In this document: positions 46,093 through 56,210 of the stretch, piece after piece
How the letters are laid out: every line of letters begins with the position of its first letter
Numbering within the stretch: the stretch's first letter is position 1
NCBI RefSeq assembly: GCF_016908015.1
Contig: NZ_JAFBDB010000001.1
Coordinates: forward strand, 558,001-622,000
DNA: 64,000 bases
Reading direction: 5' to 3'
Origin: Clostridium pascui
GTDB lineage: Bacteria; Bacillota; Clostridia; Clostridiales; Clostridiaceae
Made by a program: the position numbers and the translations under genes
The notes under the pieces: generated by a model
Seen by the model: the letters and a program-made list of their open reading frames with translations, nothing else
Told to the model about the DNA's origin: nothing
Database searches by the model: none

Positions 46093-47784
46093 CTACATGT
46101 CTAGTTTCTTGTGATTAGCTAAGTCTATCATTTCTTCGGCATGTCTCAATGTAAGAGTAGTTACTTCTGTTCCGCCTATCATTCTAGCTATTTCTTGTGA
46201 TTTCTCTTTATCGTTTAATCTATTTATAGATGTATAAGTCTTATTGTTTATAACTTCTTTTGCAACTTGATAATGAACATCAGATATACAAGCTATTTGT
46301 GGAAGATGCGTTACACAAAAAACTTGATGCGTCTTAGAAATGCTATACATTTTTTCTCCTACACTTTGTGCAATTCTTCCACTAATTCCAGTATCTATTT
46401 CATCAAAAATTACAGATGGAATTTTATCTTTATTTACAAATACTGTTTTTAAAGCTAGCATAATTCTTGATAACTCCCCACCTGATACAACTTTCTCTAA
46501 TGGCTTTAGTGGTTCTCCAGGATTAGTAGAAATTAAGAATTGAACCTTATCCAGTCCATTTTCATTTAGTTCCTCTTTTAATTCTACCGAAACTTTAAAA
46601 GTGCTTTTTTCTAAGCCTATATAATTTAATTCTTCTTTTATTTTAACTTCCAAAATATTTGCAAACTTTTCTCTAAGTGAATGTATTTCAAGTGCCTGTT
46701 CTTTAAGGTCCTTTATTATAATACCTTTTTTATGATTTAATTCTTCTATTATAGCCTCACTATTTATAAGCTCTTCATATTTCACACTTATTTTATCTCT
46801 ATAATTCAAAATTTCTTTTATACTATTTCCATATTTCTTTTTTAAACTACTAATTTGAAAAAGCCTGCTATTTATAATATTTAATTCTTCTTCATCATAA
46901 TATATAGTATCCTTAATCTCCCTAATATCTCTTGTATTTTCTTCTAAATCATAGTAGATTTCTTCTAATGAAACAGATATTTTTTTTATTTTTTCCATAT
47001 GATTTTCTATAGATTTCAAATCTCTTACTATAGATCCTATGCTGTCAATTATAGAAGATGTATTGTCATCTCCATCATATAACATTTTATAGCTTAACGA
47101 TAGACACTTATTTATTTTTTCAGAATTAGATAATATATTATATCTTTCTTCTAATTCTTCTTCTTCTTCGGTTTTCAAATTAGCAGCATTTATTTCTTCT
47201 AATTGATATTTCAAAAAATCTATTGTCTTTTCTCTTTCTCCATTTTTCCCTGCTAAATTTAATATTTTATTTTCTATTTCATTTAATTCTTTATATAGAT
47301 TTTTATATTTGTTTAAATATTTTTTTAATGCCTCTTCTCCAAAGTAATCTAAATAGGTTATATGATTAGAATAATTTAATAAATTTTGATTTTCATGTTG
47401 TCCATGTATATCAATTAGAGTTTCTGTAAGCATTTTGAGTTGAGAAAGAATAATTGATCTTCCATTTACTTTAGCAATGCTTTTTCCTGATTGAAATGTT
47501 TCTCTGCTTATTATTATCCAATCCTCATATTCTATACCCTGCTTTATAAGTTCTTCTTTAGACTTCTCATTTTCCAAAGTAAATATAGCTTCTACAAAGG
47601 TTTTATCTTCTCCTGTTCGTATAAAATCTCTATTAAATTTGCCCCCTAAAACATAATTTATAGCATCAATTAATATAGACTTTCCTGCTCCTGTTTCTCC
47701 AGAAAGCACATTAAATCCATTATCAAACGATATGCTTAATTCTTCAATTAAAGCAAAGTTCTTAATATTTAACTGAAGAAGCAT
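46093..47784 (-). CDS. recN: DNA repair protein RecN
   Basis: The 563-residue SMC-like ATPase acts early in double-strand break repair. It has Walker A (LSGETGAGKSILIDAI), long coiled coils (about 150-360), the signature (VVSGGELSRIMLA) and Walker B (PSVIFDEIDTGISG). It starts 2 bp after argR, a pairing conserved in Firmicutes. CAGGAGGA precedes the ATG. Confidence 0.96.
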   Translation of the reverse strand: MLLQLNIKNFALIEELSISFDNGFNVLSGETGAGKSILIDAINYVLGGKFNRDFIRTGEDKTFVEAIFTLENEKSKEELIKQGIEYEDWIIISRETFQSGKSIAKVNGRSIILSQLKMLTETLIDIHGQHENQNLLNYSNHITYLDYFGEEALKKYLNKYKNLYKELNEIENKILNLAGKNGEREKTIDFLKYQLEEINAANLKTEEEEELEERYNILSNSEKINKCLSLSYKMLYDGDDNTSSIIDSIGSIVRDLKSIENHMEKIKKISVSLEEIYYDLEENTRDIREIKDTIYYDEEELNIINSRLFQISSLKKKYGNSIKEILNYRDKISVKYEELINSEAIIEELNHKKGIIIKDLKEQALEIHSLREKFANILEVKIKEELNYIGLEKSTFKVSVELKEELNENGLDKVQFLISTNPGEPLKPLEKVVSGGELSRIMLALKTVFVNKDKIPSVIFDEIDTGISGRIAQSVGEKMYSISKTHQVFCVTHLPQIACISDVHYQVAKEVINNKTYTSINRLNDKEKSQEIARMIGGTEVTTLTLRHAEEMIDLANHKKLDM

Positions 47785-47786
47785 CT

Positions 47787-48248
47787 TTAATCCTCCTGTT
47801 CTAACAACATTTTTTTCATTCTTTGCGTTATAATTGAAGCTTGTTCCTCGGTTCTTGCCATTACAAATATAGTATTATCCCCTGCGAGTGTTCCAGCAAT
47901 TCCCTGAAAATGCAATGTATCTATAGCTTCTGCTGCTGCTGAAGCTGAACCGGATAATGTCTTTATAACTACAAAATTATTTACATTTTCTACACTTGTA
48001 ACAGTTTGAGTAAATATATTTACAAGCTTATTTGATAGATAGTTTTCAGTATGCATTATAGTTGCATATTTATATTTTCCTGAATTCGATAGTACTTTTA
48101 TAAGTTTTAATTCTTTTATATCGCGGGATACTGTGGCTTGAGTTACATTCATTCCACCTTTTCTAAGTTCCTCTGCTAATTCTTCCTGTGTTTCAATGTC
48201 TTTACCTGTAATTAGCTCTAATATTTTGGCATGACGAGTTACCTTCAT
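47787..48248 (-). CDS. argR: Arginine repressor ArgR/AhrC
   Basis: The 153-residue hexameric regulator has an N-terminal winged helix (RHAKILELI..., 'TQATVSRDIKELKLIKV') and the C-terminal arginine-binding domain with 'GIAGTLAGDNTIFVMAR'. The start at the ATG at 48248 (MKVTRHAK) has GAAGGTGA at good spacing; a GTG five codons earlier is less likely. It lies in the conserved nadK-argR-recN order. Confidence 0.95.
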   Translation of the reverse strand: MKVTRHAKILELITGKDIETQEELAEELRKGGMNVTQATVSRDIKELKLIKVLSNSGKYKYATIMHTENYLSNKLVNIFTQTVTSVENVNNFVVIKTLSGSASAAAEAIDTLHFQGIAGTLAGDNTIFVMARTEEQASIITQRMKKMLLEQED

Positions 48249-48272
48249 ATATTTCACCTTCACATTCTTTTG

Positions 48273-49097
48273 TTATAAATATAATTTTTTTCTTAAAATA
48301 CTAAAGTAATCTTCTCCATTTAATCGTATAAGCTTACATTTATATGGTGCATTTTCTATTACTATATCATTTATAATGCCTAAATCTACTGGTTCAAGTC
48401 CGTCTGCTGCAACATGTATATTGCTTCTTCTACGTTCAGTTGTAATTTTTATTTTACTGTCTCCATGAAGGACTATACTTCTCATCCCCAATGAATGAGA
48501 ACAAATAGGCGTAATACTTATCACATCTAACGTGGGATATATTATGGGCCCACCTGCTGAAAGAGAATAGGCTGTAGACCCTGTTGGAGTTGATATTATA
48601 ACTCCATCAGATACAAATGTAGTATAATAATTATCATTTACATAAATTTTATATTTTGCTACTCTTCCAATAGCACCCTTAGCTATAACTACATCATTTA
48701 GTGCATAAAGTATTTTTTGACCATTAGGAAATTCAATACCACATTGTATCATTTTTCTATTTTCTAAAGTATAGTTATTATTTAAAATATTTTTTATAGC
48801 AAAACTAAAATCAGCACTTTCTACCTCTGCCAAAAAACCTAAATGTCCTATGTTTATTCCCAAAATAGGTACACCATATTTAGAAACATATTTAGATGTA
48901 TTAAGTATGGTCCCATCTCCACCAAGTACAATTACCACGTCAAGATCCTTGCTCTCTTCATTTTCTAGCCCGTTGCAATCCTTATATACCTTTATATTGA
49001 TATTATTATCTTGATTTTTTATCTTTTGTATAATAGAAGCTAATATGTTACCATTAATATCCTTATCTGTATTTACATTAATCCCTATATTCTTCAT
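48273..49097 (-). CDS. nadK: NAD kinase
   Basis: The 274-residue enzyme phosphorylates NAD to NADP with ATP or polyphosphate. The GGDGTILN loop is at about 57-64, NDVVIAKG is in the middle, and 'STPTGSTAYSLSAGGPIIYP' is the diagnostic C-terminal-domain motif. Its ATG overlaps the tlyA stop (TAATG), so the two are translationally coupled. Confidence 0.95.
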   Translation of the reverse strand: MKNIGINVNTDKDINGNILASIIQKIKNQDNNINIKVYKDCNGLENEESKDLDVVIVLGGDGTILNTSKYVSKYGVPILGINIGHLGFLAEVESADFSFAIKNILNNNYTLENRKMIQCGIEFPNGQKILYALNDVVIAKGAIGRVAKYKIYVNDNYYTTFVSDGVIISTPTGSTAYSLSAGGPIIYPTLDVISITPICSHSLGMRSIVLHGDSKIKITTERRRSNIHVAADGLEPVDLGIINDIVIENAPYKCKLIRLNGEDYFSILRKKLYL

Positions 49098-49918
49098 TAT
49101 TTTACCTCGTCCAATTGACCGTGAGATAAATTTACTATATCTTTTATTCTTTCATCCTTGAAATCAAAAGATATTTCATTGTTTTTAGTAAAATATATTA
49201 AATATTCAATATTACCTTCAGGCCCTTTAATAGGGGAATAATCTATGCTTATAATGTTAAGACCCATATTTCTAATAAATGTTACTATTTTTATTATTAC
49301 CTCTTCATGTGTTGACTTTTCTCTTACTACTCCTTTTTTACCAACCTTATCCCTTCCAGCTTCAAATTGAGGTTTTATTAATGCCATTACAGACCCTTTA
49401 TCATTTAATAAATTTATTGCTGCAGGAATTATTTTTTCTAAAGAAATAAAAGACACATCTATACTTGCAAAATCTGCATATTCTCCTATCTCTTCATAGG
49501 TAACATATCTAAAGTTGGTTCTTTCCATGCATACTACTCTTGGATCTACTCTAAGCTTCCAAGCTAACTGTCCATATCCTACATCTATAGAGTATACCTT
49601 ACTTGCTCCATTTTGAAGCATACAATCTGTAAAGCCACCTGTTGAAGCACCTATATCTATACATACTCTATCTTTAAGATCTATCTCAAAGGATTTTATG
49701 GCCTTTTCAAGCTTATACCCTCCTCTACTTACGTAGGGCATTTTTTCTCCCTTAAAATCTATGCTTGAAGTTGTCTTGACTTTTTCTCCGCACTTGTCAA
49801 CTCTTAGTCCATCTACAAATATTTCTCCTGCCATTATACTTGCACGTGCTCTCTCTCTTGAAGAAAAGATACCCTTTTCTACTAAAAGTATATCCAGTCT
49901 TAATTTACTTTCTGCCAT
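49097..49918 (-). CDS. tlyA: TlyA-family rRNA 2'-O-methyltransferase
   Basis: The 273-residue protein has an N-terminal S4 RNA-binding domain (about 5-60, RLDILLVEKGIFSSRERARA) and an FtsJ-like SAM methyltransferase ('CIDIGASTGGFTDCMLQNGA', 'IKPQFEAGRDKVGKKGVVR'). It probably methylates 16S or 23S rRNA. It sits between dxs and nadK in the usual clostridial order, with AAAAAGGAG ahead of the ATG. Confidence 0.93.
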   Translation of the reverse strand: MAESKLRLDILLVEKGIFSSRERARASIMAGEIFVDGLRVDKCGEKVKTTSSIDFKGEKMPYVSRGGYKLEKAIKSFEIDLKDRVCIDIGASTGGFTDCMLQNGASKVYSIDVGYGQLAWKLRVDPRVVCMERTNFRYVTYEEIGEYADFASIDVSFISLEKIIPAAINLLNDKGSVMALIKPQFEAGRDKVGKKGVVREKSTHEEVIIKIVTFIRNMGLNIISIDYSPIKGPEGNIEYLIYFTKNNEISFDFKDERIKDIVNLSHGQLDEVK

Positions 49919-49931
49919 ACTGTACTCCTTT

Positions 49932-51794
49932 TTATATAAATTTTATTACCTTTTCTACTATTCCATCACTATCAATACCGCTAGCCTTATAAAAAACATC
50001 TACATTACCATGAGGAATAAATTCATCTTTAAACCCTAAATTTATAACCTTAGCCTTTGAATTTACACTTTGGATATATTCTGACACCAAAGCTCCAAAC
50101 CCTCCCGTAACTATGTTATCTTCTACGGTAATAATGATTTTTTTTGTTTTAGAGAACTTACTTAAAAGTTCAATATCTATAGGTTTTACAAATATTGCAT
50201 TTACAACTCCTATTTTAATTCCCATCCTTAACAGCTTTTCCCTAGCAACTAATGCATTTTGAACCATCTTTCCTACTGCTATTATGCTAATATCTCCCTC
50301 ATCATAGATTGTTTCCCATTTAGCATATTTAAATTCAGTTACAGGGTTTAAATCTAAATCTAAAGTATCTCCGCCTCTTGGATATCTTATAGCTATAGGA
50401 CTATTTTGATTAAATGCCCATTTAAACATAGGTTCCATTTCTTCCACACATTTTGGAGCCATTATAGTCATATTAGGTATATGAGATAAATACGATAAAT
50501 CAAATACTCCTTGGTGAGTTTCCCCATCTGCACCCACTATTCCTGCCCTATCAATAGCAAGTATTACTGGAAGCTTTTGAATACATATATCATGTACTAC
50601 CTGATCATAAGCCCTTTGAAGAAATGTAGAATACACTGCAAACACTGGCTTTAAACCTTGAGAAGCCATTCCTGCTGCCATAGTTACTGCATGCTGTTCT
50701 GCTATGCCTACATCAAAAAACCTGCCTTTATATTTATCTGCAAACTGCTGAAGTCCTGTCCCATCCTTCATTGCTGCGGTGATTGCAACTATTCTATTGT
50801 CTTCTTCCGCTAATTTAACCATTGTATTACCAAAAGCTTTAGAATATGATATTCCTCCTGTCACAGCAACCTCACCACTTTGTAAGTTAAACGGTCCTAT
50901 ACCATGGAATTTTCCTGGATTCATTTCAGCAAATTTATATCCCTTGCCCTTTTTAGTAATAATATGTATGATTACAGGTCCATTAATTGACTTTGCTTTT
51001 TCTAGAATTTTGCTTACTTCCTTAATATTATGTCCATCAATAGGTCCTAAGTATTTTATCCCCATGTTTTCAAAAAGCATTCCTGGAACTACCATCTGTT
51101 TTATGCCGTTTTTAACTCTTTCTAAAGTACGAGCCATACTGTCACCTATACTAGGTATCTTTTTTAATATTCCATCTATATCCTGCTTTAATTTAGTATA
51201 TCCAGGCTCCATTCTTATTTTGCTTAGATATGTAGACATTCCGCCTACATTTTTACCTATGGACATTTGATTATCATTTAATATTATTATCATCTTAGTT
51301 TTGCTATATCCCACATCGTTTAATGCTTCAAAAGCCATTCCACCGGTTAAAGCTCCATCGCCAATTACAGCAATAACTTCGTGTTTTTCCCCTTTTAAAT
51401 CCCTAGCTCTTGCCATACCTAATGCGGCAGAAATTGAAGTGCTGCTGTGCCCTGTTTGAAAATGATCATATTCGCTTTCTGAAACTTTAGGAAAACCACT
51501 AAGTCCACCATATTTTCTTAAAGTTTTAAATTCACCCATTCTTCCGCTTAATATTTTATGAACATAACATTGATGTCCTACATCCCATATTATTTTATCT
51601 GTTTTGAAATTGAATATATTGTACAGACTCAAAGTAAGTTCTACTACTCCAAGATTTGATGCTAAATGCCCTCCAGTCCTGGAAACATTCTCTATTAGAA
51701 AGCCTCTTATATCGTGAGCAAGGGCGTTTAGTTCCTCTATAGTCATATTTTTGATGTCATTTGGTTCTTTATATTCATTTAAAATATTTATCAT
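49932..51794 (-). CDS. dxs: 1-Deoxy-D-xylulose-5-phosphate synthase
   Basis: This 620-residue TPP enzyme makes DXP from pyruvate and glyceraldehyde-3-phosphate for isoprenoid synthesis. It has '[13 protein letters not shown]' at about 74, TPP motif '[19 protein letters not shown]' at about 145, and the transketolase-like '[17 protein letters not shown]'. It lies 2 bp downstream of the oapA-like gene, and ispA lies beyond the OLE RNA, so three isoprenoid-related or OLE-linked elements share one transcription direction. AAAAAAGGA precedes the ATG. Confidence 0.96.
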   Translation of the reverse strand: MINILNEYKEPNDIKNMTIEELNALAHDIRGFLIENVSRTGGHLASNLGVVELTLSLYNIFNFKTDKIIWDVGHQCYVHKILSGRMGEFKTLRKYGGLSGFPKVSESEYDHFQTGHSSTSISAALGMARARDLKGEKHEVIAVIGDGALTGGMAFEALNDVGYSKTKMIIILNDNQMSIGKNVGGMSTYLSKIRMEPGYTKLKQDIDGILKKIPSIGDSMARTLERVKNGIKQMVVPGMLFENMGIKYLGPIDGHNIKEVSKILEKAKSINGPVIIHIITKKGKGYKFAEMNPGKFHGIGPFNLQSGEVAVTGGISYSKAFGNTMVKLAEEDNRIVAITAAMKDGTGLQQFADKYKGRFFDVGIAEQHAVTMAAGMASQGLKPVFAVYSTFLQRAYDQVVHDICIQKLPVILAIDRAGIVGADGETHQGVFDLSYLSHIPNMTIMAPKCVEEMEPMFKWAFNQNSPIAIRYPRGGDTLDLDLNPVTEFKYAKWETIYDEGDISIIAVGKMVQNALVAREKLLRMGIKIGVVNAIFVKPIDIELLSKFSKTKKIIITVEDNIVTGGFGALVSEYIQSVNSKAKVINLGFKDEFIPHGNVDVFYKASGIDSDGIVEKVIKFI

Positions 51795-51796
51795 AA

Positions 51797-52375
51797 TTAT
51801 CTATCCTTTTTTATAAAATATATAATCTTAGATACTTTATCTATTACTTTATTACTTTGTTTCATTGCAAAACTTTTTCCGGCAGCCTTTCCGCCTATTG
51901 TAGCTGCTGCTATAATTGCTCCTATAACCGCTGATATAAGAGCAGCATTTATTTTAGGTAGTACTATAATAACCTTTGCCAAAATTAAAGCACCTATTCC
52001 TCCACTTACTATACCACATATATCCCCTATTACATCATTGCAAAAATTAGATACCTTATCTGCATTTTTTATAAGTTTTATTGCAATTTTTGCTCCAGGA
52101 AGTTTTTTAGCTGCCTTTGCATGAAAAGGTTTTTCCTGAGCTGCAGTAACCGCCACTCCTATTATATCAAATACAACACCTAAGATTATTATAAAAATCA
52201 ATATAACAAAAGCTACTAATATATTTACATTTCTTAGTAGCACATCAGACAAAAGATTAACACTACCAGATATTAATATAGACCATAATATTATGGTCAC
52301 TACCCAGCTTGTTTCTTTCTTTTTTTTATTATCTTTTTTTAAATTATTAGAATTAATTTTACCGTCAGCATCCAA
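51797..52375 (-). CDS. oapA: OapA-like membrane protein (OLE RNA-associated protein)
   Basis: The 192-residue protein has a lysine-rich start ([14 protein letters not shown]) and about four TM helices (about 24-46, 48-72, 118-139, 140-160). Basic loops ([24 protein letters not shown]) would suit RNA contact. Its start is TTG, 9 nt after GGAGG. It lies between the ~590-nt non-coding RNA and dxs, exactly where OapA lies in Bacillus halodurans. OapA binds OLE RNA and anchors it at the membrane; loss makes cells sensitive to cold, ethanol and Mg2+. The identification combines position, size, topology and RNA linkage. Confidence 0.75.
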   Translation of the reverse strand: MDADGKINSNNLKKDNKKKKETSWVVTIILWSILISGSVNLLSDVLLRNVNILVAFVILIFIIILGVVFDIIGVAVTAAQEKPFHAKAAKKLPGAKIAIKLIKNADKVSNFCNDVIGDICGIVSGGIGALILAKVIIVLPKINAALISAVIGAIIAAATIGGKAAGKSFAMKQSNKVIDKVSKIIYFIKKDR

Positions 52376-52402
52376 AACTTATATCCTCCAAAATATGTAT
52401 AC

Positions 52403-52990
52403 AAAAAGGTGGTAATAAACTGAGTAAACCTTGCGGCTTAGGTCCAGTAGGATTTCCCATAGGTCAACCTAAATGTCGCCATTTTGGCGGTTCCCCTTTA
52501 ATTCCCTATCTGCTTTGTTGCCAAAAGCAGGACTGGATTGCCACTTAGTCCGCACTGCAATCCTCAGCATATTTCTAAGTAGAACAGTCTAGGAGTTTTC
52601 CTCAACAGTTAGGTATCTCCCTAGCCTCTTTTGCAGCTTAGGTTTCAGCAAACAAATTCCCTTAATTTTGGCCAAAATTAAATGGTGTTACTGCTTTCCC
52701 CCTAAACCACTCAAGGCAGGCTACACTGCACATAGCTCTTCACCACATTGCAGGTTTAATCCATTTTCGTATAAAAGGTATCTAACCTTTTATACAATAA
52801 ATGGTCTCCGCGAAGGTAGGGTCAGTTCCCGCATGCCGTTGCGGCTGCCCCATCCTCCTTACTCCCAGCACCAACCCATGACTGGGCGTCATAAGCCAGC
52901 ACAAGGAACTTCATCGATATGCCCTTTGACGGATTTTTAGCCCCGCCTTCAAAAGATACTTACCCGACTAGAATACTGCACCACCTTTTT
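52403..52990 (-). ncRNA. ole: OLE RNA (ornate, large, extremophilic)
   Basis: This stretch of about 590 nt has no coding frame worth supporting and is clearly GC-richer than its surroundings. Its ends pair: AAAAAGGTGG (52403-52412) with CCACCTTTTT (52981-52990) closes the whole molecule. Internal hairpins include AAAAGGTTAGATACCTTTT-type arms on the minus strand (about 52770-52795). It lies between ispA and a four-TM protein gene, followed by dxs, which is the established genomic setting of OLE RNA with OapA. OLE RNA forms a membrane ribonucleoprotein linked to stress adaptation. I assign the family by length, context and terminal helix, without a covariance search. Confidence 0.82.
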
Positions 52991-53061
52991 TAAAGGTTAC
53001 ACTATTATATAGTTTAGATATATATTAAAAACATTATAAACATCTATGTTAATGCTAACAT

Positions 53062-53090
53062 ATTGTATACCTAATATGTTAAAAAGTCAA
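53062..53090 (-). promoter_or_regulatory. Promoter upstream of the OLE RNA
   Basis: On the minus strand TTGACT (53090-53085), a 17-bp spacer and TACAAT (53067-53062) form a good sigma-A promoter overlapping the ispA stop codon. Dyads lie across it (53056-53064 with 53073-53081; 53079-53087 with 53090-53098). A second TATAAT at 53009-53004 with a poor -35 would start nearly at the RNA's terminal helix. Either allows OLE-oapA-dxs expression apart from ispA. Confidence 0.55.
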
Positions 53091-53094
53091 CTTT

Positions 53095-53982
53095 TTAATA
53101 TTCCCGTTTTAAAAGAATTAATGTAAGTTTTTCAAGGCTTTCTGTATTTTTATCTATTTTATTTAAAAGCTCTAAACACTCTTCTGTTAATTTCAAGCAC
53201 ATCTGTTTAGATTCCTCTATTCCATATAGTTTTATAAAAGTGCTTTTATTACTTTCTATATCTTTTTTTGCTGTTTTGCCTATCTTCGTTGAATCACCTA
53301 TTATATCTAATATATCATCCTTTATTTGAAAAGCCAATCCTAGCTTTTCTCCAAACTCATTTAATATACTGTATTCTTCCTCTGTACTTCTGCCTAATAT
53401 AGCTCCAGTTAGTATAGAAGCTTTTATAAGCGCGCCAGTTTTTTTACTATGAATGTAATGTAGCTTGTCTTTAGATATATCTTCATTTTCACTTAATATG
53501 TCTACAGTTTGACCACCTATCATTCCCTCTACCCCTGAAGCTTCTCCAATAAGTAGTCCTGCCTTTGCCCATTTTCTATCTTCTTTTAACGAAAGTTTGA
53601 AAAGTATATTTAAAGCTTCATTTAATAGTGCATCTCCTGCAAGCACAGCTAATCCTTCTCCAAACACCTTGTGATTTGTTGGTTTTCCACGCCTTAAATC
53701 ATCATTATCCATACATGGCAAGTCATCATGTATAAGTGAATATGTATGAATCATCTCTAGAGCTCCGCATACAGGAAGGATCTCTTCATAATTATCTTCA
53801 AATATATCATATGTTAGTATAGTTAAAATAGGCCTTATTCTTTTTCCTCCAATATTTAAACTATAGCTCATTGCTTCATATATTTTTTTATTATATGAGC
53901 CTTTGTTTTGAAAATAATCTTTGAGCCAAGATTCTACTTCTTCTTTCACCTTATTGATATTCAAAATTTTCTTCTCCCTCAT
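53095..53982 (-). CDS. ispA: Polyprenyl (farnesyl/geranyl) diphosphate synthase
   Basis: The 295-residue all-helical enzyme condenses IPP with allylic diphosphates. The first Asp-rich motif is in DDLPCMDND, the second in KDDILDIIGD. The 32-bp overlap with xseB if it starts at the ATG at 53982 has no clear ribosome site. A TTG at 53964 follows GGGAGAAG and may be the real start. It is the gene just upstream of the OLE RNA, as in bacilli carrying that RNA. Confidence 0.93.
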   Translation of the reverse strand: MREKKILNINKVKEEVESWLKDYFQNKGSYNKKIYEAMSYSLNIGGKRIRPILTILTYDIFEDNYEEILPVCGALEMIHTYSLIHDDLPCMDNDDLRRGKPTNHKVFGEGLAVLAGDALLNEALNILFKLSLKEDRKWAKAGLLIGEASGVEGMIGGQTVDILSENEDISKDKLHYIHSKKTGALIKASILTGAILGRSTEEEYSILNEFGEKLGLAFQIKDDILDIIGDSTKIGKTAKKDIESNKSTFIKLYGIEESKQMCLKLTEECLELLNKIDKNTESLEKLTLILLKREY

Positions 53983-54166
53983 TCATAAGTATTTTAATTT
54001 TATTTTCTGAATCATTTAAAATCTTATAAAGCTTATTACAAATTTTAATACCTTCTTCATATTTTTTCATAGAATCTTCTAAAGATACTTCACCGCTATC
54101 CATGCTACTTAATATTTCTTCTAATTTAGTCATTAATCCTTCATAGCTTTCAGCTTTTCTCCCCAT
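53951..54166 (-). CDS. xseB: Exodeoxyribonuclease VII small subunit
   Basis: This short helical protein of 71 residues has the family core 'LEEILSSMDSGEVSLEDSMK' and 'YEEGIKICNKLYKIL'. It binds XseA to form exonuclease VII, which degrades single-stranded DNA. It follows xseA by 11 bp with AAGGAGTGA. Confidence 0.93.
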   Translation of the reverse strand: MGRKAESYEGLMTKLEEILSSMDSGEVSLEDSMKKYEEGIKICNKLYKILNDSENKIKILMNEGEENFEYQ

Positions 54167-54177
54167 AAAATCACTCC

Positions 54178-55374
54178 TTAAGATTTTTCTATCTTGAACT
54201 TTCCTTTGCCATCCTTTAATATTATGTTCACTTCTGGAAGTGATTGTACCTTGTTTAAAGATGATACTACGCTTCCATCCATTGATTCAATAATAGCAAA
54301 TCCTTTACTTAATATATTTAAAGGATTATGAGCTGAAAGAAGCGCATTAGATTTAGATAACTTTTGTTTTTTTAAATCTAAATTAATTTTAATATTATAA
54401 TTCAATGCTTCTTTGAGCTTATCTAATTTATGGTATTCATTTACTATTATTCTTTCAGGACTGTTTATTTCTAGATTCCTTTTTAAATTTTCTATATTAT
54501 TATATCTATCTTTTAAAAGCTGCATCATACGGTAATTTAAGGTATCTTTATAATTTGCTACACAATTTAATATTTGTTCTTTATTAAATACTGCAATTTC
54601 TGCAGCAGCTGAAGGTGTAGGAGCTCTTCTATCGCTGACAAAATCAGCAATAGTATAATCCACTTCATGACCTACTCCTGTAATAATAGGTATTTTAGAA
54701 TTATATATAGCTCTTGCTAAATTTTCATCATTAAATGCCCAGAGTTCTTCAATAGATCCTCCACCTCTTGCAATAATTATTATATCTAAATCACCCATTT
54801 TATTAAAGGTATTAATTCCTCTTATTACATCCTCACTAGCACCTATTCCCTGTACTAGTGAAGGATATATAATTATTTGGCAGTTATTGTTTCTTCTCTT
54901 AGATACATTTATTATATCTCTTATAGCGGCTCCTGTAGGAGATGTAATAATTCCTATTTTTTCCGCAAACTTTGGTATAGGCTTTTTATGTTCGACATTA
55001 AACAATCCTTCTAACTCTAGTTTCTTCTTCAACTTTTCAAAGGCTATATATAATTCACCTAATCCTTCAGGTTCAATACTATTACAATAAAGCTGATAAG
55101 ACCCATCCTTTTCATATATTGAAATTCTTCCTTTAGCTATAACCTTAATTCCATTATCAGGGACAAATTTTAATGTTCTAGTACTTCCCTTAAACATAAC
55201 ACAATTAATCTTGCTGTACTCATCCTTTAATGAAAAATACATATGACCTGATGAATGAAGTTTGAAATTAGAAATCTCACCACTTATAGCTGCATTATTT
55301 AATATAAAATCATTATCTACTACTTTTTTTATGTAATTATTTATATCTGAAACCGTTAAAGTTTTTAGATACAT
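54178..55374 (-). CDS. xseA: Exodeoxyribonuclease VII large subunit
   Basis: The 398-residue protein has an N-terminal OB-fold (about 5-105, 'GEISNFKLHSSGHMYFSLKD') and a catalytic domain with 'ITSPTGAAIRDIINVSKRR', 'IARGGGSIEELWAFNDE' and 'GVGHEVDYTIADFVSDRRAP'. A coiled-coil region follows to the C terminus. Its ATG overlaps the folD stop (TAATG). Confidence 0.95.
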   Translation of the reverse strand: MYLKTLTVSDINNYIKKVVDNDFILNNAAISGEISNFKLHSSGHMYFSLKDEYSKINCVMFKGSTRTLKFVPDNGIKVIAKGRISIYEKDGSYQLYCNSIEPEGLGELYIAFEKLKKKLELEGLFNVEHKKPIPKFAEKIGIITSPTGAAIRDIINVSKRRNNNCQIIIYPSLVQGIGASEDVIRGINTFNKMGDLDIIIIARGGGSIEELWAFNDENLARAIYNSKIPIITGVGHEVDYTIADFVSDRRAPTPSAAAEIAVFNKEQILNCVANYKDTLNYRMMQLLKDRYNNIENLKRNLEINSPERIIVNEYHKLDKLKEALNYNIKINLDLKKQKLSKSNALLSAHNPLNILSKGFAIIESMDGSVVSSLNKVQSLPEVNIILKDGKGKFKIEKS

Positions 55375-56210
55375 TATTTTAATACCTCACATGTATTCTT
55401 AATCAGCATTATAGGAGTCATAGATCCAACCCCTCCAGGCACTGGAGTTAAAAATCCTGCCTTATGTATTACATTTTCATAATCTACATCTCCAGTCATT
55501 TTTCCATTAACCACTGAAAACCCTACATCTATAATAACTGCCCCTTCTTTTATAAAGTCTTCTGTAACAAACTTTGGAATACCAACCGCTGCAACTACTA
55601 TATCAGCTTCTTTGCATATCTTTCTTATGTCTTGAGTTTTAGAATGACATATAGTAACTGTAGCATCTTCATTAACTAAAAGCTGTGCAACAGGTTTACC
55701 TACAATAGTACTTCTTCCTATAACTACTGCATTTTTACCTGAAATATTTATTCCAGTGCTTTTTATAAGTTCCAATATTCCTTGAGCAGTACAAGGAATA
55801 AAACATTTTTCTCCCTTGTAAAATTTTCCTGCATTTATATCTGTAAGTCCATCTACATCCTTTAAATGGCTAATAGAATTTATTATTTTTTCTTCATCCA
55901 AGTTCTCTGGAAGTGGTAGTTGAAGTATAATTCCATGTATACTATCTTCATCATTTAATTCTTTAATCTTTCTAATTACTGCCTCTTCTGTTGAGTCCTT
56001 ATCCATTATAAAGCTTTTAAAGATTACTCCAAGTTCTTCACATACCCTGCTTTGATTCTTCAAGTAAAATAGGGAACCTTTATCTTCCCCAACTAATACA
56101 CTTGCAATGCAAGGTGCATTTAATCCATTTATTACTCTTTCTTTAATAAGATTTAAAAGCTCTTCTTTAAAGCCTAATGCAACCTTTTTACCATCTATAG
56201 GTACTCCCAT
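55374..56210 (-). CDS. folD: Methylene-THF dehydrogenase / methenyl-THF cyclohydrolase
   Basis: This 278-residue bifunctional one-carbon enzyme has a catalytic Lys in 'FYLKNQSRVCEELGV', 'GIILQLPLPENLDEEKI', the NADP-binding 'VVIGRSTIVGKPVAQLL' and the C-terminal 'TPVPGGVGSMTPIML'. It starts right after the nusB stop codon. It serves purine, fMet-tRNA and possibly acetogenic one-carbon flow. Confidence 0.96.
   Translation of the reverse strand: MGVPIDGKKVALGFKEELLNLIKERVINGLNAPCIASVLVGEDKGSLFYLKNQSRVCEELGVIFKSFIMDKDSTEEAVIRKIKELNDEDSIHGIILQLPLPENLDEEKIINSISHLKDVDGLTDINAGKFYKGEKCFIPCTAQGILELIKSTGINISGKNAVVIGRSTIVGKPVAQLLVNEDATVTICHSKTQDIRKICKEADIVVAAVGIPKFVTEDFIKEGAVIIDVGFSVVNGKMTGDVDYENVIHKAGFLTPVPGGVGSMTPIMLIKNTCEVLK

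Noticed and set aside
50779-51270. Plus-strand open frame of 163 codons
   Set aside because: It is antisense to dxs; the opposite frame encodes a clear enzyme.
52668-52940. 90-codon plus-strand frame inside the OLE region
   Set aside because: It has no ribosome site and a composition unlike neighbouring proteins, and the region fits a structured RNA on the other strand.
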